The position numbers and the translations under genes are program-made. A DNA stretch of 55,975 bases from Clostridiales bacterium (GTDB lineage: Bacteria > Bacillota > Clostridia > Oscillospirales > Oscillospiraceae): NCBI GenBank assembly GCA_014799475.1, contig JAAVHX010000020.1, positions 1-55,975 on the forward strand, in the 5' to 3' direction. The notes beneath the pieces are model-generated. The model had not been told where the DNA came from and did no database searches. It saw only the letters and a program-made list of their open reading frames with translations. Below, piece by piece: positions 33,701-42,160 of the stretch (the stretch's first letter is position 1; each line of letters opens with the position of its first letter).

Positions 33701-33781
33701 GACGGCCCGTATCTCCCCGAGCGGGAGGCCCGCCTGGTGCGGGATGGCGGAGTCCGAACGATTGAAATTTGGATGAAATGA
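30710..33781 (+). CDS. Large clan GH-Q-like phosphorylase (GH94/149/161-like)
   Basis: A 1023-residue cytoplasmic protein annotated in related genomes as cellobiose phosphorylase. It has an N-terminal beta-sandwich (to about 320) and an (alpha/alpha)6 barrel. In place of the GH94 DWNDG motif it carries KEGYWCDHWTYNLDLIE, with D507 the candidate catalytic acid, which separates it from the 884-residue neighbour. Size and motif recall GH149/GH161 beta-1,3-glucan phosphorylases, but assignment is uncertain. GGAGAGAAG precedes the ATG. It is translationally coupled to the GH94 gene. Confidence 0.65.
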   Translation: MFDEKNRYVIEDYQTKPPFSSFLPGIAGPLGVPVWCYYNNRGQGVCSFGAKDKDHAIMEFSPAHTAYREVSRTGFRTFCKVDGAYRELFTKNCAMHIGMSEVEISCRDGELEASAVYFGVPGERTAALARVLTVRNAGLEPAELELLDGMPELVPYGVDQDALKNMANLAQAWMRVEDADAGRACFRVRASMADTAQVTAVEGCNFCLARDEAGTVLRPIVQPELVFGADTSLAMPEGFAGTTLETLSKAPQVTENRFPCCFLPKRAALAPGEAVQIFSLYGQAEDKGRVAALAQRVQGGGWFEAKRREAAQLVDKLCEAIETHTADPVFDAYCKQTYLDNVLRGGAPIFFKDGENKAPFYLYSRKHGDPEREYNYFSLGGEYYAQGNGNFRDVNQNRRCDVLFAPEVGAANIRTFFDLIQTDGYNPLVIQAGTYTLPAGKLEEALEKLPDNRRDAGRALLSKPFAPGALAMALEDWGLDAQRLTAAIVCAADSEPNADFKEGYWCDHWTYNLDLIESFLSVYPEQREELLFGERRYRWYESRALVNPRAKRYTVTEGGLRQYHALDEEAKAGEARKWVCTAVGEEARSTLMEKLLLLCAVKTATLDAAGMGVEMEGGKPGWYDALNGLPGLLGSSMAESCELARLLRFTRKALEQRDGAVELYGEIGTLLAEVDGILRGKTDRFARWDELNRVKEGYRARTADGFDGGRTALDCAQAAAMLENMERVVLDGIRRAVELCGGICPTYFTFEADGVTETPDGPMPTGLTPHPLPLFLEGPTRWLKLDMPQEEKSALAEKIRQSGLYDQELKMYKVNESLAGVSFEAGRALAFTPGWLENESIWLHMEYKYLLELLKSGLYDQFSQDFRAAVPFLDPARYGRSPLENVSFLASSANPDPSVWGRGFVARLSGSTAEFLQMWQLMFFGPDPFRVGADGLELHVTPCIPSYLLGTEGTVSATLLGHIPVTYRAAGLGALRPGQTVPARWTLTKADGEIITADGPYLPEREARLVRDGGVRTIEIWMK

Positions 33782-33788
33782 GGCGGCG

Positions 33789-35126
33789 ATGATGAAAGCT
33801 GTTTTAACCACTACTGATTTACAGGCCGGCCTGCGCTGGCATGAGACGGAGCTGGAGAGCGGCCCGGTGGACTGCGTCCGGCAGGTGTCTGTCTATCCCG
33901 AGCTGCGCTTCCAGCCCTTCCAGGGCTTCGGCGGCGCGTTCACCGAGGCGGCGGCGGTGTGCTGGAAAAACCTGCCCCCAGAGCGGCGGCAGGCGTTTTT
34001 GGACGCGTATTTTGGGCGGTCCGGCCTGGGCTACACCCTGGGCCGGGTACACATGGGAAGCTGCGACTTTGCCTTGGGCAACTACGCCTGCCAGTCCGGG
34101 CCAGAGGACGAGGGCTTCGACACCGGCCGGGACGACGAAAACCTGATCCCCATGATCCTGGCGGCGCAAAAGACGGCGGGCACGCCCATTGGCCTGATGC
34201 TCAGCCCCTGGAGCCCGCCCGCCTTTATGAAAACCAATGGGGACATGAACCACGGCGGCAGCCTGAAGCCAGAGTGCCGCGCCCGCTGGGCAGGGTGCAT
34301 GGCGAAATACGCCGCCCACTACCGCGCCGCTGGCTGCGATGTGCGGCTGATGTCCGTCCAGAACGAGCCCGCCGCCGTCCAGACCTGGGATTCCTGCATC
34401 TACTCCGCCCAGGAGGAGGGGGAGTTCGCCGTGGGGCACCTGGCCCCCGCCCTAAGAGAAGCGGGCTGCGGGGACGTGAAGATCCTGGTCTGGGACCACA
34501 ACAAGGAGCTGCTGATTCAACGGGCCGCCGGGACGCTGGCCGTCCCTGGGGCGGCGGAGGCGGTGGGCGGCTTCGCCTTCCACTGGTACACCGGCGACCA
34601 CTTTGACACGGTGCGGCTGGCCCATGACCACTGGCCGGATAAGGAGCTGTGGTTCAGCGAGGGCTGCGTGGAGTACAGCCGCTTTGACGGCATGACAACC
34701 CTGCAAAAGGCGGAGATGTACGCCCACGACATCATGGGCAACCTGAACGCCGGCATTTCCGGCAGTCTGGACTGGAACCTGCTGCTGGACGCCAAGGGCG
34801 GGCCAAACCACGTGGGGAATTTCTGCGAGGCCCCGGTGATGCTGAGCGAGGACGGCTCTGACTTTATCCTTCAAACCGAGTACTACTATATCGGGCAGTT
34901 CAGCCGCTTCATCCGCCCCGGCGCGGTGCGGCTGGGCGTGTCCGGCTGGACGTCTGACCTGGAGATGACCGCGTTTGAAAATCCCGATGGGAGCATTGCT
35001 GTGGCGGCGCTCAACCGCACAGAGCGGGCACTGCCGGTATCCGTGACGCTGGACGGGCAGGAGGGCGTTGGCTTTGTGCTCGCGCCCCACAGCATGGCCA
35101 CGCTGGAGCTGCGGACAGCCGGCTGA
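33789..35126 (+). CDS. GH30 beta-glycosidase, intracellular
   Basis: A 445-residue enzyme of glycoside hydrolase family 30 (glucosylceramidase/beta-1,6-glucanase group). The family opening FQPFQGFGGAFTEAA, the acid/base E193 (SVQNEPAAVQTW) and nucleophile E291 (LWFSEGCVEY) are present. A C-terminal beta domain ends TLELRTAG. No signal peptide, so the substrate is imported. Subfamily 1 or 3 with beta-glucosidase or beta-1,6-glucosidase activity is likely. It follows the 1023-residue gene by 7 bases behind GAGGCGG, and its role would be to remove linkages the phosphorylases cannot cleave. Confidence 0.88.
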   Translation: MMKAVLTTTDLQAGLRWHETELESGPVDCVRQVSVYPELRFQPFQGFGGAFTEAAAVCWKNLPPERRQAFLDAYFGRSGLGYTLGRVHMGSCDFALGNYACQSGPEDEGFDTGRDDENLIPMILAAQKTAGTPIGLMLSPWSPPAFMKTNGDMNHGGSLKPECRARWAGCMAKYAAHYRAAGCDVRLMSVQNEPAAVQTWDSCIYSAQEEGEFAVGHLAPALREAGCGDVKILVWDHNKELLIQRAAGTLAVPGAAEAVGGFAFHWYTGDHFDTVRLAHDHWPDKELWFSEGCVEYSRFDGMTTLQKAEMYAHDIMGNLNAGISGSLDWNLLLDAKGGPNHVGNFCEAPVMLSEDGSDFILQTEYYYIGQFSRFIRPGAVRLGVSGWTSDLEMTAFENPDGSIAVAALNRTERALPVSVTLDGQEGVGFVLAPHSMATLELRTAG

Positions 35127-35179
35127 AGGCGCGGCGTTCCCGGCAGCAGCAGATGAATGATGGCGGCGGCGATTCGTAT

Positions 35180-36106
35180 TCACCGCAGGCTGAATGCCGC
35201 GATGGCGATGAACAGCAGGATCGTACACAAGGTATGGACCGACAGGCTGGTGGAAATGTACCTGCCCTCATCCCCAACGTCGGCGAACAGGGGGATGATG
35301 AAGGGCGCGGGCAGGGAGTAGAGGATCATCAGGGCGATCTGCAGCCCCTTGTCATAGGGGACGATGCGGAACAGGACAAAGCTCACCAGGGCCAGCAGGC
35401 ACCCCATGACGGCCAGGCGGCACAGGACGGTGACCGCCACCGGGCGCAGGAGCTTCCTGTCCAGATCCAGCTCATAGCCCACCACCAGCAGGACAAGGGC
35501 GCTGGTGGGCGCGGTGATCATGGAGATGATCTCCGTGACCATGCCGGCGGCGGGGCTGGCCAGCACCCACTGGCCCACGCCCAGCACCCCCAGCAGGATG
35601 CCCAGCGCCATGCCGATGCAGCATTTGTTGGTGACCATATTCTTCACCAACCCGCCCGCCGTGGGCTTGCGCCCGTCGGTGAGGGCCAGGAAGCCCAAAA
35701 ACGCCGTGTAAGCGAACACGGTCTGCCCCAAGTCCACGGCGGCAAAGCCGGACTGCTCTCCCATGAGCACGCCGTAAAGCGCGTAGCCCAGCATACCGCC
35801 CTCGGCGCTGGCCAGCAGGAAGGGGAAAAATTTCCCATGGGGGGCGGCCAGCTTTCTCAGCGCGAACCCCAGCCCCAGGGCCAGCCCGAACCCGGCGTAT
35901 ACCAGCACAAAAATAAGGGCCACCGCCGCCGAGTAGCGGGCGGTAAAAAAGGCGTTGAACAGCACCACCGGCAGGCAGATGTCCCCCACCACCGCTTTCA
36001 GGCCCGCCAAGCCGTTCATATCGAATATCCTTTTCCGGCGGCACACCATGCCCAGCCCCAGCAGCACCACGATGGGCAGCACCATTTGCACCACTTGTAA
36101 AGCCAT
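35180..36106 (-). CDS. AEC-family (auxin efflux carrier-like) permease
   Basis: A 308-residue membrane protein with about ten transmembrane helices. The start (MALQVVQMVLPIVVLLGLG) and the central break SLPAPFIIPLFAD in the second half are typical of AEC carriers such as malonate or lactate permeases. AGGAGGAATATTC precedes the start. It lies downstream of lsrF on the same strand, separated by a hairpin that terminates mainly in the other direction. It could therefore be the last gene of the lsr operon and export a product of AI-2 breakdown. That link is inference. Confidence 0.85.
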   Translation of the reverse strand: MALQVVQMVLPIVVLLGLGMVCRRKRIFDMNGLAGLKAVVGDICLPVVLFNAFFTARYSAAVALIFVLVYAGFGLALGLGFALRKLAAPHGKFFPFLLASAEGGMLGYALYGVLMGEQSGFAAVDLGQTVFAYTAFLGFLALTDGRKPTAGGLVKNMVTNKCCIGMALGILLGVLGVGQWVLASPAAGMVTEIISMITAPTSALVLLVVGYELDLDRKLLRPVAVTVLCRLAVMGCLLALVSFVLFRIVPYDKGLQIALMILYSLPAPFIIPLFADVGDEGRYISTSLSVHTLCTILLFIAIAAFSLR

Positions 36107-36131
36107 GAATATTCCTCCTCTCGGTATTCGG

Positions 36132-36163
36132 AAACTCTCCGCCCTTACGGGCGGAGAGTTTTT
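36132..36163 (+). terminator. Hairpin between lsrF and AEC gene
   Basis: Perfect 13-bp stem aaactctccgccc/gggcggagagttt with loop ttac. The T-run follows on the plus strand; on the minus strand only TTT then CC, so read-through of the lsr transcript is possible. Confidence 0.65.
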
Positions 36164-36178
36164 GATTGCCGTATTTTC

Positions 36179-37060
36179 TTACTTGTGGATCTCGTCCTGG
36201 AAGAACTCCAGGGCCTCCTTGTCGGTGGCGCCCTTATGGACGATCATGGACACCGCCTGGGCCATGGCCACGGGGTGGGTGCTCTGGAAGATGTTCCGGC
36301 CCATGTCCACGCCGTGGGCGCCCTTCTGGATCACGCCGTAGGCCAGCTTGAGGGCGTCCGGCTCGGACAGCTTCTTGCCGCCCGCCACCACGATGGGCAC
36401 TGGGCAGGCCGCCACGACCTCCTCAAAGTTCTCACAGTCATAGGTCTTGACCACCTGCACGCCCATCTCGGCGATGATGCGGGTGGCCAGCTTGAAGAAC
36501 CGGTCGGTGCGGGCCATATCCTTGCCCACGGCGCACACGCCCATGGTGGGGATGGAGTAGCGCATACCGGCGCTGATGACGCGGTTCAGGTTGTCCAGGC
36601 TGGACAGCTGGCCGTCCGCGCCGATGAAGGTCTGCACCGCCATGCAGTCGGCGTTCATGCGGATGGCGTCCTCAATGTCCACCGCCACCACCTCGTGGCT
36701 CAAATCGTCCTGGAGCATGGAGGAGCCGGAGGTGACCCGCAGGGCCACGCTCTTCACGATCTCGGGGGGGACGCAGGTGCGCAGGGCGCCCCGGGTGCCC
36801 ATGAAGCAGTCCACATAGGGGGCCAGCTGGGGCAGCAGCAGGTCCAGCCGCTCCAGGCCGGCGGTGGAGCCCATGAAGTAGCCGTGGTCAAAGGCGAACA
36901 TGACGGTGTTGCCGCTCTCGGGGTTGAAGATGTTGGACATATGCTTCTTCATGCCCCAGTCCAGGCTGTTGATGCCCTTGAGGAAAAACCCCTTCTGATT
37001 GGCAAAGGGGACGTCCACATGATAGTCCTTTGAAACCTTCAAGCCTTCCAGATCAGCCAT
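36179..37060 (-). CDS. lsrF: LsrF, 3-hydroxy-5-phosphonooxypentane-2,4-dione thiolase
   Basis: A 293-residue aldolase-class I fold protein. It transfers the acetyl group of the isomerised AI-2 phosphate to CoA, giving dihydroxyacetone phosphate and acetyl-CoA. Recognisable blocks are NTVMFAFDHGYFMG, MGTRGALRTCVPP, the Schiff-base lysine region VVKTYDCENF, and VVAGGKKLSE with MGRNIFQS. Length agrees with the E. coli protein. The start at 37060 is behind AGGAGG. It is the last clear lsr gene of the operon lsrACDBF. Confidence 0.92.
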   Translation of the reverse strand: MADLEGLKVSKDYHVDVPFANQKGFFLKGINSLDWGMKKHMSNIFNPESGNTVMFAFDHGYFMGSTAGLERLDLLLPQLAPYVDCFMGTRGALRTCVPPEIVKSVALRVTSGSSMLQDDLSHEVVAVDIEDAIRMNADCMAVQTFIGADGQLSSLDNLNRVISAGMRYSIPTMGVCAVGKDMARTDRFFKLATRIIAEMGVQVVKTYDCENFEEVVAACPVPIVVAGGKKLSEPDALKLAYGVIQKGAHGVDMGRNIFQSTHPVAMAQAVSMIVHKGATDKEALEFFQDEIHK

Positions 37061-37124
37061 AACAATATATCCTCCTTGTATTGGTAAAATGATCAGCGGC
37101 GAGGGGATGCCCTCCGCTCCCAAA

Positions 37125-37200
37125 AAAGCGCCGTCAAGCGGCGGCGCTCTTTTGGGAGCGGAGCGGGGGGCTTTGCGACCCCGCTCCGCCCGTCACAGGC
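37125..37200 (-). other. Intercistronic hairpins between lsrB and lsrF
   Basis: Two GC-rich stems, agcgccg/cggcgct at about 37130-37150 and a longer gcggagcgggg-type stem at about 37157-37190, lie just after the lsrB stop. No clear T-run follows in the transcription direction. They probably raise the amount of binding-protein mRNA over lsrF. Confidence 0.55.
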
Positions 37201-37235
37201 CCTTAAAAACCTGCTGCAAGACAAGTTGACTTGAA

Positions 37236-38363
37236 TCAGAAGTCGTAGTTGTCCATGTTGTCGGCGTTGAAGATGGCGCGCTCGGGCAGCAGCACCACGC
37301 CGTTGTTGATGTCACCGGTGGCGTCGTCGGGATTCAGGCAGTTGTTGGGCATGACCTCGCACTTGCCGATGCCGGGGACGTCGATGACGTCGCCAACCTT
37401 CACGTCATTGCCAGCGGCGATGTAAGCGGCCACATAGCAGCCCAGACCGCCCTGGATCTTGCAGTCCCACAGGCCCCAGTTGAACAGGGTGCCGTTGGTG
37501 CAGTAAGCCTTGATGGCGTTGGGGGTGGCGAAGCCGGTGATGGTCACGTCAGCCTTGGTCAGGCCCTTGTTCTCGGCGGCCTGGAGCTGGCCGGGCAGAG
37601 CGGTGGAGTCGTTGCAGATGATCAGGTCGATGTCGGGGTTGTCAGCCAGAACGGCCTCGCCGATGGTGACGGACTTCTCCGCGTCCTGCTCGGAGTAGTA
37701 GTTGTCGGGATGGACGTTCTCCCAGTTGGGATACTTTTCCTTGATGATCTTCTCACCCTCGACCTGCCAGGAGTTCTGGTCGGTGACGGTGGCCTGAGAG
37801 TAGTGCCAGGCGTACTTCACGGTGTCATTGTCGGGATCGATGCCGCGGTCCTTCAGGCCGTTGACGGCCAGGTCCACCAGCATCTGGCCCAGGACCTCGG
37901 GGGTGCCCTGGGAAACCATCAGGGCGCGGTCAGAGGCGGCGGCGTCGGAGTCCCAGGTGCAGACCACGATGCCCGCATTGATGGCCTCTTTCAGCGCGTC
38001 GGCCACGCCGGCGGCATCCACGGTGGAGATGCAGATGGCGTCCACGCCCTTGGAGATGGCGTCATTGATGCACTGCACCTGGTCGGCGGCAGTGGCGTTG
38101 GGGGAGCCGATGTAGTCAACGGTGATGCCCCAGTCCTTGGCGAACTCCTGGGCGCCGGTGTTGGCCACCTCGAAGAAGGCGTTGCCGGTCAGCTTGGGGA
38201 TGAAGGCCACGGTCTTGCCCTCGACGGACTTAACGCCGTCGGCGGCGGGGGCGGGGTCGTTGCCGCCCTGCTTGGTTTCGGTGGGCTTGTTGCCGGAGCA
38301 GGCGGCCAGAGCAAGGATCATGCCCAGGGCCAGAAGAAGTGCTACGAGTCTCTTCAGTTTCAT
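37236..38363 (-). CDS. lsrB: LsrB, autoinducer-2 binding lipoprotein
   Basis: A 375-residue ribose-binding-type protein with lipoprotein signal (LGMILALAAC, Cys22). AI-2 contact positions known from Salmonella LsrB are retained: lysine in FIPKLTGNAFF, aspartate in CTWDSDA, the aspartate-glutamine pair in TVTDQNSW, and the proline of the FATPNAIKAY loop. It delivers AI-2 to LsrACD. The fourth gene of the operon, with CTGGAGGTATGAAAC as ribosome binding site. Confidence 0.92.
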   Translation of the reverse strand: MKLKRLVALLLALGMILALAACSGNKPTETKQGGNDPAPAADGVKSVEGKTVAFIPKLTGNAFFEVANTGAQEFAKDWGITVDYIGSPNATAADQVQCINDAISKGVDAICISTVDAAGVADALKEAINAGIVVCTWDSDAAASDRALMVSQGTPEVLGQMLVDLAVNGLKDRGIDPDNDTVKYAWHYSQATVTDQNSWQVEGEKIIKEKYPNWENVHPDNYYSEQDAEKSVTIGEAVLADNPDIDLIICNDSTALPGQLQAAENKGLTKADVTITGFATPNAIKAYCTNGTLFNWGLWDCKIQGGLGCYVAAYIAAGNDVKVGDVIDVPGIGKCEVMPNNCLNPDDATGDINNGVVLLPERAIFNADNMDNYDF

Positions 38364-38424
38364 GTTTCATACCTCCATAATTTTTTATATTCAGGGACGG
38401 CTTAGCCCCGGAATATACGCTTGG

Positions 38425-39492
38425 TTACGCGCCGGCCTTGGCCTCTTTGCCCTTGCCGCGCAATTTTCCCACCCAGGCGATGACGGTGGGGTTGCTGACG
38501 ATGGCCCGGCCCACGACAACCACCACCAGCAGCACGCCGATGGGGATGTCCAGATACTGCTTGTTGATGCCGAAGCACAGCGGCATCCCAAACCGCAGCA
38601 GGGTGATGGAGATGGCCGCCAGGGCGGTGCCGATGGCGCTGCCCTTTCCGCCGGTGGACAGGGTGCCGCCCAGTACGCAGGCGGTGATGATGGTCATGGT
38701 AAAGTTGCCGCCCAGGTCGGACTTGGCGGTGCCCAGCTGGGAGGTCATGACCACGCCGGTGATGCCCGCCGCCAGGCCGCTGAGGATGTAGGTGGACATG
38801 GTGATCCAGCGGCTGTTCACGCCGGAATACTCCGCCGCGGCGGGGTTGACCCCCACCAGGAACACCTTCCGGCCGTATTTGCTCCGGTGGAGCAGCAGGT
38901 ACGCCGCCAGCAGCAGCACCAGGAAGATGATCATCTGCAGGGGGACGATGCCGAACAGTTTCGTCCTGGTCAGCGCCTTGAAGCTGTCCGGGAAGCCGCT
39001 GATACCCTTATATGCCTCGGTGCTGGACAGACCGGACACCAGCAGGCCAAGGCCCGAGTAAAGGAAGCTGCCGCCCAGGGTGACCACCATGGCCTGAACG
39101 CCGCAATAGGCCACAAAGAAGCCGCTCAGCGCGCCGCAGGCCACGGATACCGCCACGGCCAGCAGGGACGCCACCCAGATGTTCATCCCGAAGTCCTGCC
39201 AGGCCACGCCGATGATGATGGAGGTAAGGCCCACAATGGCACAGGACTGGATGTCGATGCCGCCGGTGATCATGACGAAGGTGACGAAAATGGAGACGTA
39301 CCAGAAGGTCAGGTCACCGTTGGCGGAGGCAAAAATGCGGGAGAGGGAGAGGAATTTGGAGTTGGTCGCGCCGAACACGACACACTCCACCGTGATGAGG
39401 AGCAGCAGAAACAGGTTCCAGCGGAAATTGGGGCCGTTCCACAGGCGGCGCAGGCCGCTCTGACCGCCCAGCTTCGGGGTTTTGTCGCTCAT
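38425..39492 (-). CDS. lsrD: LsrD, AI-2 ABC transporter permease
   Basis: A 355-residue branched-chain/ribose-type permease with about ten transmembrane helices. The conserved VVTLGGSFLYSGLGLLVSG segment and ACVLGGTLSTGGKGSAIGT loop mark the family. An extra soluble N-terminus (SDKTPKLGG) precedes the first helix. It overlaps the lsrC stop by 4 bases with GGAGGGGC upstream. It is named D by its order after lsrC; the two permeases are otherwise hard to tell apart. Confidence 0.9.
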   Translation of the reverse strand: MSDKTPKLGGQSGLRRLWNGPNFRWNLFLLLLITVECVVFGATNSKFLSLSRIFASANGDLTFWYVSIFVTFVMITGGIDIQSCAIVGLTSIIIGVAWQDFGMNIWVASLLAVAVSVACGALSGFFVAYCGVQAMVVTLGGSFLYSGLGLLVSGLSSTEAYKGISGFPDSFKALTRTKLFGIVPLQMIIFLVLLLAAYLLLHRSKYGRKVFLVGVNPAAAEYSGVNSRWITMSTYILSGLAAGITGVVMTSQLGTAKSDLGGNFTMTIITACVLGGTLSTGGKGSAIGTALAAISITLLRFGMPLCFGINKQYLDIPIGVLLVVVVVGRAIVSNPTVIAWVGKLRGKGKEAKAGA

Positions 39493-40508
39493 TGCTCCAG
39501 CCCCTCCTTTCCACCGGGGACCGCCGAGGTGCGGGCGGCCAGACGGGCGTGGCGGTTGTTCACCGCGGCCCTGTGCTGCATCAGCGCGTCCGCCACCACG
39601 ATGGTGATGAGGATCACGCCGGTGATGGCGTTGTCGTAGTTGGAGGAGAAGCCCATGAACACCAGCAGGTAGCTGATGGAGGCCATGATGACCGCGCCGA
39701 TGCCCGCGCCGATCACCGAGCCCACGCCGCCGGACAGGCTGATGCCGCCCAGCACGCAGGCCGCCACCGCCTTCATCTCATAGCCGTTGCCGCTCAGGGA
39801 GGTGACGATGCCGATGCGGCTGGCGAAGATGATGCCCGCCGCGGCGCTGAGCACGCCGCAGATCAGGTAGGCCGTCACCTTGGTGCGGGTGGCGGGTATG
39901 CCTACCAGCTCCGCGCCGCCGGCGTTGTCGCCCACGGCGATGAAGTAGCGCCCCCGCTTGGTGCGGGTGAGCAGGAAGTGGATGCCGATGGTCAGCAGCA
40001 CCGCGCAGCAGTAGTAGACGGTGAAGCGGCCCACCAGGGTTTTGGAGGACATATCCTTGAACTCCTTGGGCAGGCTGTTGACCTGCTCCACGCCCACCTG
40101 TAAGTACATCATCCCCCGGAGGATGCCGTTGGTGCCCAGGGTGAAGATGAGAGACGGGATCTTCATGACGGCCACGCCCCAGCCGTTGACCAGCCCCACC
40201 ACCACGCCGATGAAGATGCCCACGGCAAAGGCCAGGAACCAGTTGGATCCGTTCTGGATCATGGTGCCCGCCACGGCGGCGGACAGGCCCATGGTGGAAC
40301 CCACCGACACATCGATCTCACCGATGAAAATGGCGAAGGCCATGCCCACGGCGATGAGGGTGTACACCACGGAGCTGTTGAAGCAGGCGCTGATGTTGTC
40401 CACGGACAGGAAGGCCGGATTGATGATCCCCACGACGAGGAACAGCCCGGCCAGGAACAGGAAGCTGGTGAACTCCCTGGCCTTCACGATCTTTTTTACC
40501 GCGTTCAT
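39489..40508 (-). CDS. lsrC: LsrC, AI-2 ABC transporter permease
   Basis: A 339-residue permease of the ribose/AI-2 type with about ten transmembrane helices. Family blocks include FTLGTNGILRGMMYLQVG and AACVLGGISLSGGVGSVIGA. Its ATG overlaps the lsrA stop (ATGA), and it ends in overlap with lsrD, so the three transporter subunits are translationally linked. Gene order A-C-D-B-F matches enteric lsr operons. Confidence 0.9.
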   Translation of the reverse strand: MNAVKKIVKAREFTSFLFLAGLFLVVGIINPAFLSVDNISACFNSSVVYTLIAVGMAFAIFIGEIDVSVGSTMGLSAAVAGTMIQNGSNWFLAFAVGIFIGVVVGLVNGWGVAVMKIPSLIFTLGTNGILRGMMYLQVGVEQVNSLPKEFKDMSSKTLVGRFTVYYCCAVLLTIGIHFLLTRTKRGRYFIAVGDNAGGAELVGIPATRTKVTAYLICGVLSAAAGIIFASRIGIVTSLSGNGYEMKAVAACVLGGISLSGGVGSVIGAGIGAVIMASISYLLVFMGFSSNYDNAITGVILITIVVADALMQHRAAVNNRHARLAARTSAVPGGKEGLEQ

Positions 40509-42037
40509 GCCTCTTTCGCCTCCTGTTCCACGATGCCAAAGGCGGCGGCCGTGAGATTATCCTGATTGATGTCCGCCTTTTGGAACTCGGCGTTGATCCG
40601 GCCCTGATACATGGTCACTACCCGGTCGGCCAGCTCCTCCAGCTCCTCCATGTCGCTGGAGATGAGCAGGATGGACAGCCCCTGCTCCCGCAGCTGGTGG
40701 ATGATGTGGTACACGTCGCCGCGGGCGGCCGCGTCGATGCCCCGGGTGGGTTCGTCCAGAATGACGATGCCCGGGTCGGTGGCCAGGGAGCGGCCGATGA
40801 CGATCTTCTGCTGGTTGCCGCCGGACAGGCTGCCCGCCAGTTGGTCGTGGCCGGTGATTTTAGTGCGGAAGTTCTTGACGTATTTGTCGGTGATGCCGTA
40901 CTCCGCCCTGCGGTTCAGGAACACCTTGCCCAGGGCGCCGCCGAACAGGCTGGCGCTGGTGGTGTTGGCGGATACGTCGCAGATTTTGAACAGGCCGTTG
41001 AGGTGGCGGTCCTCCGGCACGTAGTTCAGCCCCGCCGCGATGACCTGCCGGGTCTTTTTGCCGGTGATGTCGTCCCCGTTGAGGAGCACCCGGCCCCCCA
41101 GCACCTTATCCATCCCAAAGATGGTGGTGGCCATCTCGGTGCGCCCCGCGCCCACCACGCCGGCCACGCCCAGGATCTCGCCGGGCCACACCTTCAGGCT
41201 CACGTTGGAGAAGCCGTAGCCGCTGAAATCTTCCAGCTCCAGCACGGGCCGGGCGCTGTAATCCACCTTGGAGGGGGCCGCCGCCCGGCTCTGGGTGTTG
41301 ACCTCCGCGTCGGGGGGCAGCAGGCCCTTCACCAGATCCTCCCGGGTAAAGTTTTCCACCGGGCCCTGGACGGTGATGGCGCCGTCCCGCATGATGGCCA
41401 CATGGGTGGCGATGTCGAACACCTCCGCCAGACGGTGGGTGATGTAAATGATGCCGATGCCCTTTTCCCGCAGATCCCGCACCACGTTGAACAGGCTCTT
41501 CACCTCGTCGAAGGTGAGGGCGGAGGTGGGTTCGTCCAGGATGAGCAGCCGGGCGTGGCGCAGGATGCCCCGCAGGATCTCCACCAGCTGCTGCTCGGCG
41601 ATGGACAGGCTGCTGGCCTTGCGGCCCAGGTCCAGGTTCCAGCCGATGTCCGCCATGGTATCCACCAGCTCGCGGCGCAGCTCCGCCTTGCCCTTGTCAA
41701 AGCCGATGGTGACGTTCTCCTCCACCGTCATGTTGGGGAAAAGCAGCGGCTCCTGGGGCACCATATAGATCCCCTGGGCCAACGCGTCGGAGGGGCGGTT
41801 GAGAGCCACCGCCTGGCCGTTCATGGACAGCTGGCCTTGGTCGTGGCTGTAGATGCCCATAATGATCTTCATCAGGGTGGACTTGCCGGCGCCGTTGCCG
41901 CCGATGAGAGCCAGCACCTCCCCGGGCATGACGTCCAGATTGATGCCCTTGAGCACGGCGTTCAGGCCGAAGGATTTATAGATGCCCCGCACGGACAGCA
42001 GGGGAACGGCGTTCCCCGCGTTTTCCCTGGCTTCCAT
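40505..42037 (-). CDS. lsrA: LsrA, AI-2 ABC transporter ATPase
   Basis: A 510-residue tandem ATPase with two nucleotide-binding domains. The first has Walker A GGNGAGKS, signature LSIAEQQ and Walker B LLILDEP. The second has a degenerate Walker A (GVVGAGRTEM), signature LSGGNQQK and VILDEPTRGID, the asymmetric pattern of RbsA/LsrA proteins. The start at 42037 is chosen for GGAGGAGTATT; a frame further upstream overlaps the promoter. It energises uptake of AI-2 by LsrCD. Confidence 0.92.
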   Translation of the reverse strand: MEARENAGNAVPLLSVRGIYKSFGLNAVLKGINLDVMPGEVLALIGGNGAGKSTLMKIIMGIYSHDQGQLSMNGQAVALNRPSDALAQGIYMVPQEPLLFPNMTVEENVTIGFDKGKAELRRELVDTMADIGWNLDLGRKASSLSIAEQQLVEILRGILRHARLLILDEPTSALTFDEVKSLFNVVRDLREKGIGIIYITHRLAEVFDIATHVAIMRDGAITVQGPVENFTREDLVKGLLPPDAEVNTQSRAAAPSKVDYSARPVLELEDFSGYGFSNVSLKVWPGEILGVAGVVGAGRTEMATTIFGMDKVLGGRVLLNGDDITGKKTRQVIAAGLNYVPEDRHLNGLFKICDVSANTTSASLFGGALGKVFLNRRAEYGITDKYVKNFRTKITGHDQLAGSLSGGNQQKIVIGRSLATDPGIVILDEPTRGIDAAARGDVYHIIHQLREQGLSILLISSDMEELEELADRVVTMYQGRINAEFQKADINQDNLTAAAFGIVEQEAKEA

Positions 42038-42107
42038 TCCAATACTCCTCCATTCCCGCGCTGTGCCGCACAAATGTCTCGGCAAATCGCTTTTTGCTGT
42101 ATGACTT

Positions 42108-42136
42108 ATGATAAGGTTTTTTCCCGCGTTTGTCAA
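42108..42136 (-). promoter_or_regulatory. Promoter of lsrACDBF operon
   Basis: On the minus strand, TTGACA (42131-42136), a 17-base spacer and TATCAT (42108-42113) lie about 70 bases before the lsrA start. Confidence 0.8.
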
Positions 42137-42160
42137 CAGTGAGGACGCTTTTCCTTCATA

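Noticed and set aside
28024-33811. 895- and 1043-codon antisense frames over the glycan enzymes
   Set aside because: Both mirror the GH94 and GH-Q-like genes, which have catalytic motifs and ribosome binding sites.
40580-42142. 520-codon plus-strand frame over lsrA
   Set aside because: Shadow of lsrA, which has both Walker motif sets; no start signal.
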